A stretch of 64,000 nucleotides of DNA from Bacteroides acidifaciens (lineage in GTDB: Bacteria > Bacteroidota > Bacteroidia > Bacteroidales > Bacteroidaceae): assembly GCF_024623065.1 (NCBI RefSeq), contig NZ_JANJZR010000005.1, positions 62,001 to 126,000 of the forward strand, in the 5' to 3' direction. Under the pieces are notes generated by a model, which had not been told where the DNA came from, searched no databases, and saw only the letters and a list, made by a program, of their open reading frames with translations. Below are positions 42,086 to 51,693 of the stretch, piece after piece (the first letter of the stretch is position 1; every line of letters starts with the position of its first letter). The position numbers and the translations under genes are program-made.

Positions 42086-43018
42086 TTACTCCTTCACTAA
42101 GTAGATCGTATCACCATGAATTTTCATTCGGGTTTGCGTCATGGTTTCAATGGCTTTCAAGGCTTCACTGACATGATCACCCAGCATTAATTTGCCATAA
42201 AGTTTATTAGCTGACATCTTATCATCAAACAGAATAGTCACTCCGTAATAATGACTGAGCCGTTGGGCTACAGACTCTACACTTTCACCGGCAAGGTTTA
42301 TCATCCCTTGCATCCAGCAAGTATATTCATCGGTATTTACTAACCGTTTCTCAGCAAAACCACCCTCCTGCAAATTTACCAGTTCATTCGGTTTCATGCG
42401 CACCCTATCATTGTTGGACGTTTTGAGTTCTACCGAACCTTGTACCAACACAACCTGCGAATCCGAAACATCGTAATTGTTCACATTAAATTTGGTTCCA
42501 AGCACCTTCACTCTAAAATTATCAGAATTAACTAAAAAAGGATGCTCCGCATCGTGTGCCACATCGAAGTAGGCCTCACCTTTCACGTATACCTCACGGT
42601 ACTCGCCATTAAAACGTTTGGGATAGCGGACAACAGTACGCGAATTGGCTATGATTCTGGTACCATCTGCCAACATCAACGTCATCTTTTCGCCAACAGG
42701 CACTTCGACCTCTTCATCGTAAACATCAGCCATCATTTCCATAACTTCCGCACGATGCAAACCGTCCGTTGTATTCTCCCCGATTATATATTTAATACCT
42801 ATTAAAAGAAGCAGCGTCGCAGCCACCGAGCCGACACACATCATAATGCGCCTCTGCCTGGATTTACGCTCTTGTTGGTGCATTTTCAAAAAAGCTCTTT
42901 TCTTAATGGCGGAGATATCTATCTCAGCCGGAGTGCTATGTTGTACGAACGACTTCAACTTGATATCATCCGGCAAATCACCATATTTATAATCATTTAT
43001 ATCTTTATCCATCTTCAA
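42086..43018 (-). CDS. FecR-family anti-sigma factor
   Basis: The protein has 310 residues. The cytoplasmic N-terminus is followed by one membrane helix (about 58-80, RRIMMCVGSVAATLLLLIGIKYI) and the periplasmic FecR domain (VPVGEKMTLMLADGTRIIANSRTVVRYPKRF, YVKGEAYFDVAHDAEHPF, VLGTKFNVNNY). A C-terminal DUF4974 domain (VESVAQRLSHYYGVTILFDD) contacts the STN domain of the SusC partner. It holds the ECF sigma factor inactive until the SusC ligand signal arrives. It lies 141 bp downstream of the sigma gene. Confidence 0.9.
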   Translation of the reverse strand: MKMDKDINDYKYGDLPDDIKLKSFVQHSTPAEIDISAIKKRAFLKMHQQERKSRQRRIMMCVGSVAATLLLLIGIKYIIGENTTDGLHRAEVMEMMADVYDEEVEVPVGEKMTLMLADGTRIIANSRTVVRYPKRFNGEYREVYVKGEAYFDVAHDAEHPFLVNSDNFRVKVLGTKFNVNNYDVSDSQVVLVQGSVELKTSNNDRVRMKPNELVNLQEGGFAEKRLVNTDEYTCWMQGMINLAGESVESVAQRLSHYYGVTILFDDKMSANKLYGKLMLGDHVSEALKAIETMTQTRMKIHGDTIYLVKE

Positions 43019-43159
43019 TTCTTTTTATCCTTTCAATTTCTTTTTCCTGCAAACAATCTTTTCACCTAAAACTTCTTTCTATTTATAAAGACGCAGAGGT
43101 TGAATTTATCTATAGGGCTAATTCCCACTTTTTTTCTTTCAGTGCTGTTTTTTTCTGAA

Positions 43160-43702
43160 TCACCCGCCTACAAGTCTCTTTCGCAAAGCATTCATAGCAT
43201 ACCCTATATGGTAGTTCACTGTAGGAAGTGAAATTTGCAACATATGCGCAATTTCCGCATAAGGCATTTGTTCCAGTTTTGCCAGGAAGAATACATGCTT
43301 GCACTTGGGCGGCAAACTATTGATTGCTTCATTCAAACACTGTATCTCTTCGCGCGAAAGCATATCATCCATCGGAGTCTGCATATCGGGGAAAGAGAAA
43401 TTCTGAAGTTCTTCAAAAGAGATCTCCTGATTACCCTTCACCTCTTTACGCAAATAAGAGATTGATTTACGATAAACAATCGTATTCAACCAACTCGACA
43501 TACTGGCAATTTCCAAAAGCGTCTTACGTAGTTTCCACACTTCAAAGAAAACATCGCCTACCACTTCTTCAGCCATTTCCTTATTACCAAGAATACCAAA
43601 GGCATGATAGTATAACCTCTTCGAATATCGGTTCATAAAACTGTTAAAAGCCAGTTCATCCCCTTTGGAAATCAACAAAAGTTCTCTTTCCAGGTCTTCC
43701 AT
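43160..43702 (-). CDS. ECF RNA polymerase sigma factor (sigma-70 family)
   Basis: The protein has 180 residues. Region 2 is LAFNSFMNRYSKRLYYHAFGILGNKEMAEEVVGDVFFEVWK and region 4 is INSLPPKCKHVFFLAKLEQMPYAEIAHMLQISLPTVNYHIGYAMNALRK. No other domain is attached. By gene order it controls the downstream PUL 1 transcript through FecR. This is the only regulator visible for PUL 1, and no hybrid two-component (HTCS) gene is present. The 240 bp upstream to the GH105 gene presumably hold its promoter. Confidence 0.9.
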   Translation of the reverse strand: MEDLERELLLISKGDELAFNSFMNRYSKRLYYHAFGILGNKEMAEEVVGDVFFEVWKLRKTLLEIASMSSWLNTIVYRKSISYLRKEVKGNQEISFEELQNFSFPDMQTPMDDMLSREEIQCLNEAINSLPPKCKHVFFLAKLEQMPYAEIAHMLQISLPTVNYHIGYAMNALRKRLVGG

Positions 43703-43943
43703 TTAATTAGATTACTATTTTATATATTGACAGGCGCAGAATTCTTATGTATTATATAGGTCAAGTCCCATAATATTAACTTTCTTTATCAATTGGCATA
43801 TTCTCCCGCAACAATGAAAAGAAGTATATCATCACTCGGTAAACGAAGTTTGATATAGTTCTTCCACACTTAACAGCTACCATCTGGTTCTTACAGAACG
43901 AGCTTTTTAGTTTTGCTACAGTTCTTCTCCATAAAGACACAAA

Positions 43944-45056
43944 TTATCTTGCCATTTTATAGATTTCATTGCCCGCCATCAAGAAAGCACCGACTCCATA
44001 AACTTCCGTCATATCACGGGTCACTTTCTTCGGGTCGGCACCGATTTGCTGTACGTAACCCAGTTTTCCATCCGGTTCTACAGCCGATAACAATGCCTTC
44101 CATCCCTTTATCATCACAGGAAGATAAGTCACCTTATCCAATAACCCCTCATTGATGCCGTAAGCAATGGAATAAACAATAAAAGTTGTACAGCTAGTCT
44201 CCGGTGACGGATAAGAAGCAGGGTCTAACAGACTTGCGTGCCAGAATCCATCAGGATGCTGCAATCCGGCAACACGTGTAGCCAGTCTCACAAACAGTTC
44301 CTCATAGAATTTGCGGTTCTTGTCTTTTCGAGGTAACTCTTTCAATATTTCAACCAGCCCACCAAGCACCCAACCATTACCACGACCCCAAAAGACTTTC
44401 TTTCCATTAGCTTCACGCTTATCAAAATAGCGCCAGTCACGGTAGAATAGATTTTCTTCCTTATCGAACAAGTAATCATAAGTCGACTTATACTCACGGT
44501 TCATAAACTTGATGTATTTCTTGTCTCCGGTCAGCATATACAGTTTGGCATATACAGGAGGAGCCATGAAGAGGGCGTCACACCAAGTCCAGCGTTCCAA
44601 AGTTTTCAAGTCACCTTCCACTAATTTGAAACTGCCTCCAGAAGGATGATTGATAATCCATTCCGTACGAGCCAATGTTGGTACAATCATCGCTTCATCC
44701 TTATATTTGCGATATAAATCCAAAAAGGATTGTGACACGGCAATATCATCAGCATGATAAAACCGTTTGTCCGGCTGCCAGCAATTCCGGCGACCTATAC
44801 GGATAAGCCACTTATAGTAAGTATCATCACCGTCTTCTTTTTCAGCCAATTCCGCCCAATCCACCATGCCGACATAAAGAGCGCCTTGCGGCCAGTTCAA
44901 GTCGTCATGTTCAGGGGCGGGGTGTGGATTGGCAATCTGCCAATCCGCCACCTTTCGCATGATAGACTTAACTTCGGACTTTTGGAAAGGGATTTCTACC
45001 GCTCTCACGAAAACACTGCATAAAAGGTATGCGCCTAACAAGAATATCTTTCTCAT
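43944..45056 (-). CDS. GH105 unsaturated uronyl hydrolase
   Basis: The protein has 370 residues with a signal peptide (to VRAV). It follows the YteR/RhiN alpha-toroid fold: NWPQGALYVGMVDW, the catalytic Asp160 in RWTWCDALFMAPPVYA, VFWGRGNGWVLGGL, and LQHPDGFWHASLLDP. GH105 enzymes hydrate the enol-ether of unsaturated uronic acids at the non-reducing end of lyase products, commonly from rhamnogalacturonan or other acidic glycans. It is the last gene of the PUL 2 transcript. It implies that a lyase acts upstream, but none is in this window. Confidence 0.9.
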   Translation of the reverse strand: MRKIFLLGAYLLCSVFVRAVEIPFQKSEVKSIMRKVADWQIANPHPAPEHDDLNWPQGALYVGMVDWAELAEKEDGDDTYYKWLIRIGRRNCWQPDKRFYHADDIAVSQSFLDLYRKYKDEAMIVPTLARTEWIINHPSGGSFKLVEGDLKTLERWTWCDALFMAPPVYAKLYMLTGDKKYIKFMNREYKSTYDYLFDKEENLFYRDWRYFDKREANGKKVFWGRGNGWVLGGLVEILKELPRKDKNRKFYEELFVRLATRVAGLQHPDGFWHASLLDPASYPSPETSCTTFIVYSIAYGINEGLLDKVTYLPVMIKGWKALLSAVEPDGKLGYVQQIGADPKKVTRDMTEVYGVGAFLMAGNEIYKMAR

Positions 45057-45074
45057 ATTATCAATTCTTTACTT

Positions 45075-47294
45075 TCAGTCTATCAATTCCAATTTCACCT
45101 TTTTATCCTTCACTTGTACATAATAAGTACCTTTTTCCAAAAAGCGTTTACCGTCTCCATCAATAAAGCCCAAGTCACGTAATAAATCCACTTCAAATCT
45201 GAAAGTTCTGGTTTCACCGGCCCTAATCGTTTGCTTCTCAAAATATTTCAATTCTTTTACCGGACGGGTAATCGTTGAATAAGGGTCTGTAATGAACCAA
45301 TGGACAGTTTCCGCACCATCCCTGTCGCCTGTGTTGGTCACCGCAACTTCTACTGACAGTTTATCTCCCCTTTTTAGTTGAGTAGCAGATGCCTTGAGGT
45401 CGCCATACTCAAAAGTAGTGTAGCTCAATCCATGTCCGAACTCATAGAGCGGTTCTATCGTCAGGTCTTGATACTTGCCCTGATGAGGACGGGCACTCTG
45501 CCGCCGATTATAATAGATGGGAATCTGTCCGGTTGCATACGGAAAAGTAATGGGCAACTTGCCGGAAGGATTGATTCTTCCTGTCAAAATGCCCGCAAGC
45601 GGTTTGCCTCCGGCAATGCCCGGTTGCCAGATTTCAACAATGGCGTCACAAACCGGCTCCAGACGGCAAAGTTCCAACGGACGTCCGTTGGAGAGAATCA
45701 GCACAATCGGTTTGCCGGTCTTCTTCAGTTCCATCGCTAATTTCTCCTGTATCTTCGGCAAGGCAATGGAAGCGCGCGAAGCATTCTCCCCGCTCCAGTT
45801 CCGCTTTTCACCTAGACAAAGCAGGATGACATCCGCCTTCCCGGCCGTAGCGACAGCTTCGGCAAAGCCCGATTCATCCTTACCGTCAAAGTCGCATCCT
45901 TTGGCATACAGCAGTTGTGACGGGTCTTTCAGTTCCAGTTTCAGCCCGTCATAAATTCCTACCACATCACCGTCCTTGCCGTGAGCCGTCCAGGAGCCTA
46001 ACAAGTTCCAGCGATTTTTACCTAACGGGCCTATGACCGCCACCTTTGTATCCGCCGCCAATGGCAAACGTTTCTCCTTGTTCTTTAACAGCACAAAAGA
46101 CTCTTCCGCCAATTTCTCTGCTATTTTTATATCTTCCGGCTGCAAGAAGCGCTCCTTTTCTGTCGTCTCTCTTATGTAAGGATTCTCAAACAAGCCCAGG
46201 CGGAACTTCAAACGAAGGATGCGGCGAACGGCATCGTCCACAATCTCCATCGGCACCTTGCCCTCCCCTACTAGTTCTTTCAGGTATTTGTCATATCCGC
46301 GGGACATCATGTCCATATCCACGCCTGCCATGATTGCTTTTTCGCTGGCTTCCTTCAGGTCTTCCGCTGCTCCCTGGGAAATCAACTGTACTATGGAACC
46401 CCAATCCGAAACTACAAATCCGTCATGCCTCCAACGACCTTTCAATACCTCTCTCATCGTATAATGATTGGCAGAGGCGGGTACACCGCTTATATCATGA
46501 AAGCCACTCATCAGGGTAGCAGCACCCGCCTTCACTCCCATTTCATAGGGAAGCATATAGGTATCCCAAAGAGTCTGCGGAGAGATTTCCGTATATACGT
46601 AGTCACGTCCCGCTTCCGAAGCTCCATAACCGATATAATGTTTCAGGCAAGCGGCAATATGCTCCCCGTCCGCCAAATTATTACCTTGATATCCTTTCAC
46701 TGAAGCGACAGCAAAAACTCCGTTCGTATACGGGTCTTCCCCATATCCTTCGGAAACGCGCCCCCAGCGAGGATCGCGTGCCACATCAATCATCGGCGAG
46801 AACGTCCAGTCCAGTCCTGCCAAACGCGCTTCCTTGGCAGCCATGGCGCAAGCTTTCTCAACCAAAGCCGGATTCCACGAACAAGCCTGCGCAATGGAAA
46901 TCGGGTAAACAGTACGGAATCCGTGAATCACATCGTGCCCGAACAGTACAGGTATCCCCAACCGCGACTCTTCCATCGCTTTCTTCTGTATGTTGTTACG
47001 CAGGCGGGGACTAGTGCTATAATAAAGAAGCGCACCGATTTCCGCAGGGATATTCTTCACCTCCTCACCAATATTGTTCGCGTTCGTATTCCGTCCCGCA
47101 ACATACTGGCTCAGTTGAAGCACTTTCTCTTCCATTGTCATCCGCAAGAGTAAATCCTCCACACGCTTCTCCGTCGGAGCTTTCGCGTCTTTATATACGG
47201 CAGGCTTCTCATTCCTCGCCTCAAGCATGCAAAACGCCGTCCAAAGGCACACCCCACACGCTATCAACCTTTTTTTCATCATGGTTTCTTTCAT
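45075..47294 (-). CDS. GH3 beta-glucosidase-type enzyme (BglX-like, PUL 2)
   Basis: The protein has 739 residues. The start is uncertain: MKETMMKKRL could begin at Met6. The signal peptide ends near MLEA. It has the same architecture as the GH3 at 19575, with high similarity throughout: DVIHGFRTVYPI, HYIGYGASEAGRDY, nucleophile Asp297 in GFVVSDWGS, WSGENASRASIALP, and the FnIII-like end LYEFGHGLSYTTF. It is the paralogue in PUL 2 of the BglX-like enzyme in PUL 1. One base separates it from the GH35-domain gene upstream. Confidence 0.88.
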   Translation of the reverse strand: MKETMMKKRLIACGVCLWTAFCMLEARNEKPAVYKDAKAPTEKRVEDLLLRMTMEEKVLQLSQYVAGRNTNANNIGEEVKNIPAEIGALLYYSTSPRLRNNIQKKAMEESRLGIPVLFGHDVIHGFRTVYPISIAQACSWNPALVEKACAMAAKEARLAGLDWTFSPMIDVARDPRWGRVSEGYGEDPYTNGVFAVASVKGYQGNNLADGEHIAACLKHYIGYGASEAGRDYVYTEISPQTLWDTYMLPYEMGVKAGAATLMSGFHDISGVPASANHYTMREVLKGRWRHDGFVVSDWGSIVQLISQGAAEDLKEASEKAIMAGVDMDMMSRGYDKYLKELVGEGKVPMEIVDDAVRRILRLKFRLGLFENPYIRETTEKERFLQPEDIKIAEKLAEESFVLLKNKEKRLPLAADTKVAVIGPLGKNRWNLLGSWTAHGKDGDVVGIYDGLKLELKDPSQLLYAKGCDFDGKDESGFAEAVATAGKADVILLCLGEKRNWSGENASRASIALPKIQEKLAMELKKTGKPIVLILSNGRPLELCRLEPVCDAIVEIWQPGIAGGKPLAGILTGRINPSGKLPITFPYATGQIPIYYNRRQSARPHQGKYQDLTIEPLYEFGHGLSYTTFEYGDLKASATQLKRGDKLSVEVAVTNTGDRDGAETVHWFITDPYSTITRPVKELKYFEKQTIRAGETRTFRFEVDLLRDLGFIDGDGKRFLEKGTYYVQVKDKKVKLELID

Positions 47295-48059
47295 TTAATT
47301 AAATATAGCTTTATCTGACAGGCGCATGGTGCGCTTGCCGTTACTTTTCAGTTCAAAAACGGTCAGGGAATTTGCCCCCTTTTGCAATGTTTCTGCTGGA
47401 AGTTGTATAGATTGCTGCGCATTCTGTTCCCAGTAAGAGCCCGCATAATGTCCGTTCACCCATACTTCTCCCATTCCCCAACCGGAGACATCCAGATAAG
47501 TATCAGCGGGGATTTCTACTGTAAAAGTCCCTTTATAGAAACAAGGGCGACCACCGTCCGTTTGTGGTGCGAAAGTCAGTTCACCGACTGCACAATCGCG
47601 TACTGCCAAAGGAATCATTCTCCAATTCCCTATTTCCGTATCCGACAAGGTGATACTGCCAAAAAGCCCTTTGGAATTATCCAATATCTCCGGCCCATAG
47701 GTGATACGGCCGATATTTTCCGCATATAGTTGCAAGGTGTGCTTGCCTGCAAGCACCCGTAAGGGGATTGCTTTCTTCTCTTCCGTCATCCATCCCTGTA
47801 ACTTTCCATCTACATATACGGCGGCATAGTCTCTTACATTTTCCACCATCAATACCGGGTTCTCCTCCTCTGCCGTGATTGTGGCCTCATAAAGGGCGTA
47901 TCCGAACTCAATTCCCAACTCATTCATCGGCAGCAATTCCTCTGCCTCCTGCACTTCTCCGTAAATTTGCTCCAAAGAAGCCGTCTCCGACATCTGTATT
48001 TCCTGTGCCGATACAGATGTCAGAAACAAAAGACTTAGAATAAAACTAAAACTTCTCAT
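47295..48059 (-). CDS. GH35 C-terminal jelly-roll domain protein without a catalytic barrel
   Basis: The protein has 254 residues with a signal peptide (to VSAQ). After a short linker it reads FGYALYEATI, VRDYAAVYVDGK, LYAENIGRITYGPEILDN, GNWRMIPLAV, CFYKGTFTV, SGWGMGEVWVNGHYAGSYW, and LQKGANSLTVFELK. These are the successive landmarks of the two jelly-roll domains that end bacterial and plant GH35 beta-galactosidases. The 300-residue TIM barrel that should come first is absent. It may bind galactose-containing chains, or be an in-frame deletion product that keeps the signal peptide. No enzyme activity is expected. Confidence 0.75.
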   Translation of the reverse strand: MRSFSFILSLLFLTSVSAQEIQMSETASLEQIYGEVQEAEELLPMNELGIEFGYALYEATITAEEENPVLMVENVRDYAAVYVDGKLQGWMTEEKKAIPLRVLAGKHTLQLYAENIGRITYGPEILDNSKGLFGSITLSDTEIGNWRMIPLAVRDCAVGELTFAPQTDGGRPCFYKGTFTVEIPADTYLDVSGWGMGEVWVNGHYAGSYWEQNAQQSIQLPAETLQKGANSLTVFELKSNGKRTMRLSDKAIFN

Positions 48060-48066
48060 TCTTTCC

Positions 48067-50796
48067 CTATTTTCTTAAGAACGATTCTATAAACGACGCT
48101 TCTACATCTACTTGCGGGTTGAAGCGGTCACTCTTCACATAGCGGTCGATACTAACCAGCAGTTGTTGAGTGGCAGGCCGTTTCTCCATTTCTTTCTTTG
48201 TATCCAGTGCCAACACCATCAGCTTCCCATTTCCTATTCTGGCTTCAAAACCGATTCCCAGTTTGTGGTTAGTTTCATAACTGTCTATCACCTGAATGAA
48301 CGGACGCAACTGACGTGGCGCCTCATCCATTTCGATTACTTTGGCATGCGTTAAGATGTCCCACCATTGCCAGTCAAGGTGTTTTTCCGTAATGAAATCG
48401 TCGAACATCGCCTTGTCTGTATGAATCAGACAACCCAGTGTCATCGGTTTCCATTTGAACATGATAGGATTCCAGAAATGATTATGGAAATTGGAACTAC
48501 GCCCTATAACCTTAGCCGGCATGGGGCATAGGACAACTTTCCTTCCTTCTTTAAGGAATTGTTTAGCCCTGTCGTCAAATACCGTCGTATAGAGAACATC
48601 CGCCGTAGACTGCATCAGTTCTTTCAGTTCCCGACGAGGATATACCCAAATATCCCAGCTATTATTGATTGTATTATTCACCGATAAATGAACAGTCAGC
48701 TTTTGAGGAGCGGTGATACCGTTAAGTGCATAACTAAATTCTCCTGCGGAAAAAACACCATGATTACCGATATTTTGTGTTTTTAGCTTTCCACTTTTCA
48801 GCACCTTGCCGTCCGCATCTGTCACCCACCACTTAAACTTAGCGTTTTTCAGGGCAGAGGGACTATAATTATAGATTTCCGCTTTTCCTGTGAATACGTC
48901 ATCGTTATAGTACGAACGTTTCGAAAAACGCAGCAGAGCCACAGTCGGAGCACAGAATTCCCGGAACTTCTCCGGTGTAATTAGTCCTTTAGAATTCCAG
49001 AAAGGATCGAGGATACCGACAGGCGCATATCCTTGCCCCGTAAAGTCATTAATAGACAAAAGCTGGAAACCGGATTTCAGATAAGTACGCAGTTGAGCTT
49101 CAATCACGTCTTTATATTCGAGTACGGTTTGCGCACCGGAAACCTGATAGAAATCATCTGCCTGATCCAACATGCCATGTGCTTCCAAAGAATCACGATA
49201 CACTTCAAAATTGCGTGCTTGTACAGGGCCGGTAAAGTTAGGAATCTCCTTAAAATTAGGATAGATGCAGCGTTGTCCCGATTCATGGGAAATGACAGGT
49301 ACGTCAATACCCAATTCTTTGTTTTTATCCCAGTCGGTAGATGGTCGTCCTTCATAAATAGCCATGTGACCTTTAGTAGTCTGGTGAGTGATATAGAATT
49401 GGTCGGACTTGACACGGGTACGGGCCGTCGAACCGCTATACAGTCTGCGGCTGTCAGTGGTACGTCCATAATGAGTAAGTTCTTCGATAAAATCAAAATT
49501 ACCGGTAATCTCATTACCATTGCAATAGAGAACAAAGGAAGGATGATTGCCATACTCTTTCAGAATGGCTTTCTGCTCGCGACGGAAGAAATTATAACGG
49601 GCTTCGTCCGGTTCAGCATCTTTTCCCCACATCGGCATTTCCACTTCAAGATATACTCCCAATTTATCAGCCACCCGAAATGCAGCCGCAGGCGGACACC
49701 AAGAATGAAAACGCATGTGATTCATTCCATAGTCTTTCAGGATAGTCAGCACACGTTCCCAAGACGCATCATCCACCGGCGCATAGCCTGTTTTAGGGAA
49801 GACAGCGTTCTCTACTGTTCCACGTAAGTGTATCCGGTTACCATTGAGATAGATTTTATCCTTATCCGCCGTTATTTCACGCATTCCGAAAGTAGTAGAA
49901 CGGCTATGTTGATAGTTTGCATTGTCAGCACGGATAGTCAGGTCACATTGCAATGTATAAAGATTGGGAGTAAATTCATCCCACAACCGGACATTCTTTC
50001 CTAATGCGATAACATCTTCTACATAAAAGACAGAATCATTTCCACTGACGGTTATCTCTTTATTCAAATCATACGAATTGCCTGATATTGTAAAAGCCGC
50101 TTTTCCGGTAACAAGTTTATGAGTATGATTCAGTATTTTCATTTTCACTTTTACCGAACGGTCTGACACATCCGGATATAACTGCATATCATCAATGTAC
50201 ACAGGGTCTACAGCCATTAACTTCATTTCACCCAATATGCCATTCCAGTTGATTTGCGTAAATTCGGAATGAGCATGATCCCATTTGTGGGTATCATACT
50301 GATAACGATTGTCAATACATACGGTAATAACGTGTGTCTTACCCGGTTTCACAAAATCTGTCAGTTCATGATTGTGAGGAACACTGACATAATCAATCTT
50401 ACTAACCTCTTTCGTATCCACATAAATGGAACTTAGCCAATGTGTCCGTTCAAAATACATGAAGATACGTTTCCCTTTCCATTCCTTCGGAATAGCAATC
50501 TCACGTTGATACCAAGCCGGCCCCATGTATTCATATACACGGGTCAGACGGTCAATATGCCGATACGGAGATTTGTAACCTATCTTGTAATCATCCGTAA
50601 TGGCCGGCAGGACAATCGATTCTTGCAAACGATGTATATAACGCACATCCAACGAACCACGCCGGAAATCCATCACATCCGTCTGAAATCCCCACTTACC
50701 GGATAAATCTATTTCCTGCGTCTGCGCTTTCAAAGGTGATAATTGGGTTATCAGCGCAAATGCAACAAAAACTAACTTTATAAACTTGTTCTTCAT
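48067..50796 (-). CDS. GH2 exo-beta-glycosidase, large (PUL 2)
   Basis: The protein has 909 residues with a signal peptide (to LKAQ). GH2 domains are in order: sugar-binding (about 25-195), Ig-like, TIM barrel, then a long C-terminal region (about 640-909). The acid/base is Glu429 in CNGNEITG and the nucleophile Glu505 in VISHESGQ. These motifs (NGNE, SHESG) differ from the compact GH2 at 24510 and resemble GH2 enzymes of pectin loci, including glucuronidase and arabinosidase types. The exact substrate is not deducible. It is about 20 bp downstream of the CE15 remnant and 7 bp upstream of the GH35-domain gene. Confidence 0.88.
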   Translation of the reverse strand: MKNKFIKLVFVAFALITQLSPLKAQTQEIDLSGKWGFQTDVMDFRRGSLDVRYIHRLQESIVLPAITDDYKIGYKSPYRHIDRLTRVYEYMGPAWYQREIAIPKEWKGKRIFMYFERTHWLSSIYVDTKEVSKIDYVSVPHNHELTDFVKPGKTHVITVCIDNRYQYDTHKWDHAHSEFTQINWNGILGEMKLMAVDPVYIDDMQLYPDVSDRSVKVKMKILNHTHKLVTGKAAFTISGNSYDLNKEITVSGNDSVFYVEDVIALGKNVRLWDEFTPNLYTLQCDLTIRADNANYQHSRSTTFGMREITADKDKIYLNGNRIHLRGTVENAVFPKTGYAPVDDASWERVLTILKDYGMNHMRFHSWCPPAAAFRVADKLGVYLEVEMPMWGKDAEPDEARYNFFRREQKAILKEYGNHPSFVLYCNGNEITGNFDFIEELTHYGRTTDSRRLYSGSTARTRVKSDQFYITHQTTKGHMAIYEGRPSTDWDKNKELGIDVPVISHESGQRCIYPNFKEIPNFTGPVQARNFEVYRDSLEAHGMLDQADDFYQVSGAQTVLEYKDVIEAQLRTYLKSGFQLLSINDFTGQGYAPVGILDPFWNSKGLITPEKFREFCAPTVALLRFSKRSYYNDDVFTGKAEIYNYSPSALKNAKFKWWVTDADGKVLKSGKLKTQNIGNHGVFSAGEFSYALNGITAPQKLTVHLSVNNTINNSWDIWVYPRRELKELMQSTADVLYTTVFDDRAKQFLKEGRKVVLCPMPAKVIGRSSNFHNHFWNPIMFKWKPMTLGCLIHTDKAMFDDFITEKHLDWQWWDILTHAKVIEMDEAPRQLRPFIQVIDSYETNHKLGIGFEARIGNGKLMVLALDTKKEMEKRPATQQLLVSIDRYVKSDRFNPQVDVEASFIESFLRK

Positions 50797-50816
50797 ATAA
50801 ATATCTATTAGTGATC

Positions 50817-51143
50817 TTACTTCAAATGTTTATCGGCAAACTTCACAAACTGCGTCCAGTCATACAGATTAATATCATGTTTTCCCGAACGGATATGATA
50901 ACCTATAGTGCCTGACAATACAGGCTGATTGACAGCCGGCATTTCTTTTACCGGCAATCCCGGCAGCCCGAACAACTCATAAACAGGAGAGGCATATACA
51001 CCGGAAAGAAATTCCCCTTTCGGGTCAGCCCAGCGGTCTTCTTCCGCACTGGCAATATAGACCGGACGGGGAGCCATCAGAGCAATCAATTCATGCTGGT
51101 CGACAGAGCGAAGCCCTGTTTCATGGGCCGATCTCTGCCCCAT
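50817..51143 (-). pseudogene. C-terminal remnant of a CE15 glucuronoyl esterase
   Basis: A 108-codon frame encodes [34 protein letters not shown], then [21 protein letters not shown] and [19 protein letters not shown]. These are the closing landmarks of CE15 (4-O-methyl-glucuronoyl methylesterase), including a His (GKHD) that would be the catalytic His of the triad. The Ser region and everything before it is missing. The start codon used ([10 protein letters not shown]) lies at the junction with a GH2 fragment, so it is not the native start. This is a degraded gene fused by deletion. Confidence 0.8.
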
Positions 51144-51537
51144 TCAAATAAACACGGCAACGATAGCTGACAGCTCCGAAATAAAGGAACTGACGTTTAT
51201 GTGTCAAACGCTTTGCATCAAAATGACGTGCATACCATACTGTGCCTTCATAGTATTTAAGCTCCGGCGTTTGTGAATTTCAGTCACCGGGAACATTCAG
51301 CCGCAATCCTCCTTGAAAAGAATATTCATAGAAATCAGTGTTGCCTTTAGGACTTTGATTTCTATATACCTTCATTCCCCGACCTTGGTCATACAAGTCA
51401 ATGATAGCATTCCATTTGCCGTTTAAAGAACGAATATCCCGACCATATACATTAGTTATCAGGTTTTGAGCTACTGCATTCCCTACAAAAAGGATAAACA
51501 GCAACATACACACGATTGTCTTTTTTCTGATTTGCAT
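51122..51537 (-). pseudogene. GH2 pseudogene (PUL 2 counterpart of the intact GH2 at 24510)
   Basis: The first 85 codons (signal peptide, then LITNVYGRDIRSLNGKWNAIIDLYDQG and GGLRLNVPGD) align with residues 1-85 of the GH2 at 24510-26306. Codon 86, Trp in the paralogue, is TGA here at about 51280. The same frame continues as NSQTPELKYYEGTVWYARHFDAKRL, QFLYFGAVSY and VYLNG before a second stop, then the DNA becomes the CE15 remnant in another frame. The catalytic barrel is lost, so no enzyme is produced. This is a nonsense mutation plus an internal deletion. Confidence 0.85.
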
Positions 51538-51601
51538 TAAATTATCTATTTACAATATTAATATTCTTCTAACTATCAACGATTTACGCTCACGCTACTG
51601 A

Positions 51602-51675
51602 GTATATATATCCAGCATGGTGAGTATATATATCCAGCGTGGTGTATCTATATACCCACCACGCTGGATATATAT
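51602..51675. repeat. 22-bp direct repeat and 18-bp perfect inverted repeat downstream of GH36-like gene
   Basis: GTATATATATCCAGCATGGT (51602-51621) recurs at 51624-51643 with one base changed, period 22 bp. Its 18-base end ATATATATCCAGCGTGGT (51626-51643) is perfectly repeated in inverse at 51658-51675 with a 14-base spacer. It lies between the GH36-like gene and the GH2 pseudogene. No T-run follows, so it is not an obvious terminator. It occupies the same place as the repeats at 27692 in PUL 1. Confidence 0.9.
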
Positions 51676-51693
51676 GGCCTGTAAACAGGATAA

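Noticed and set aside
51602..51675. Invertible promoter (phase switch)
   Set aside because: The 18-bp arms are only 14 bp apart, too close for site-specific inversion, and no promoter box lies between them.
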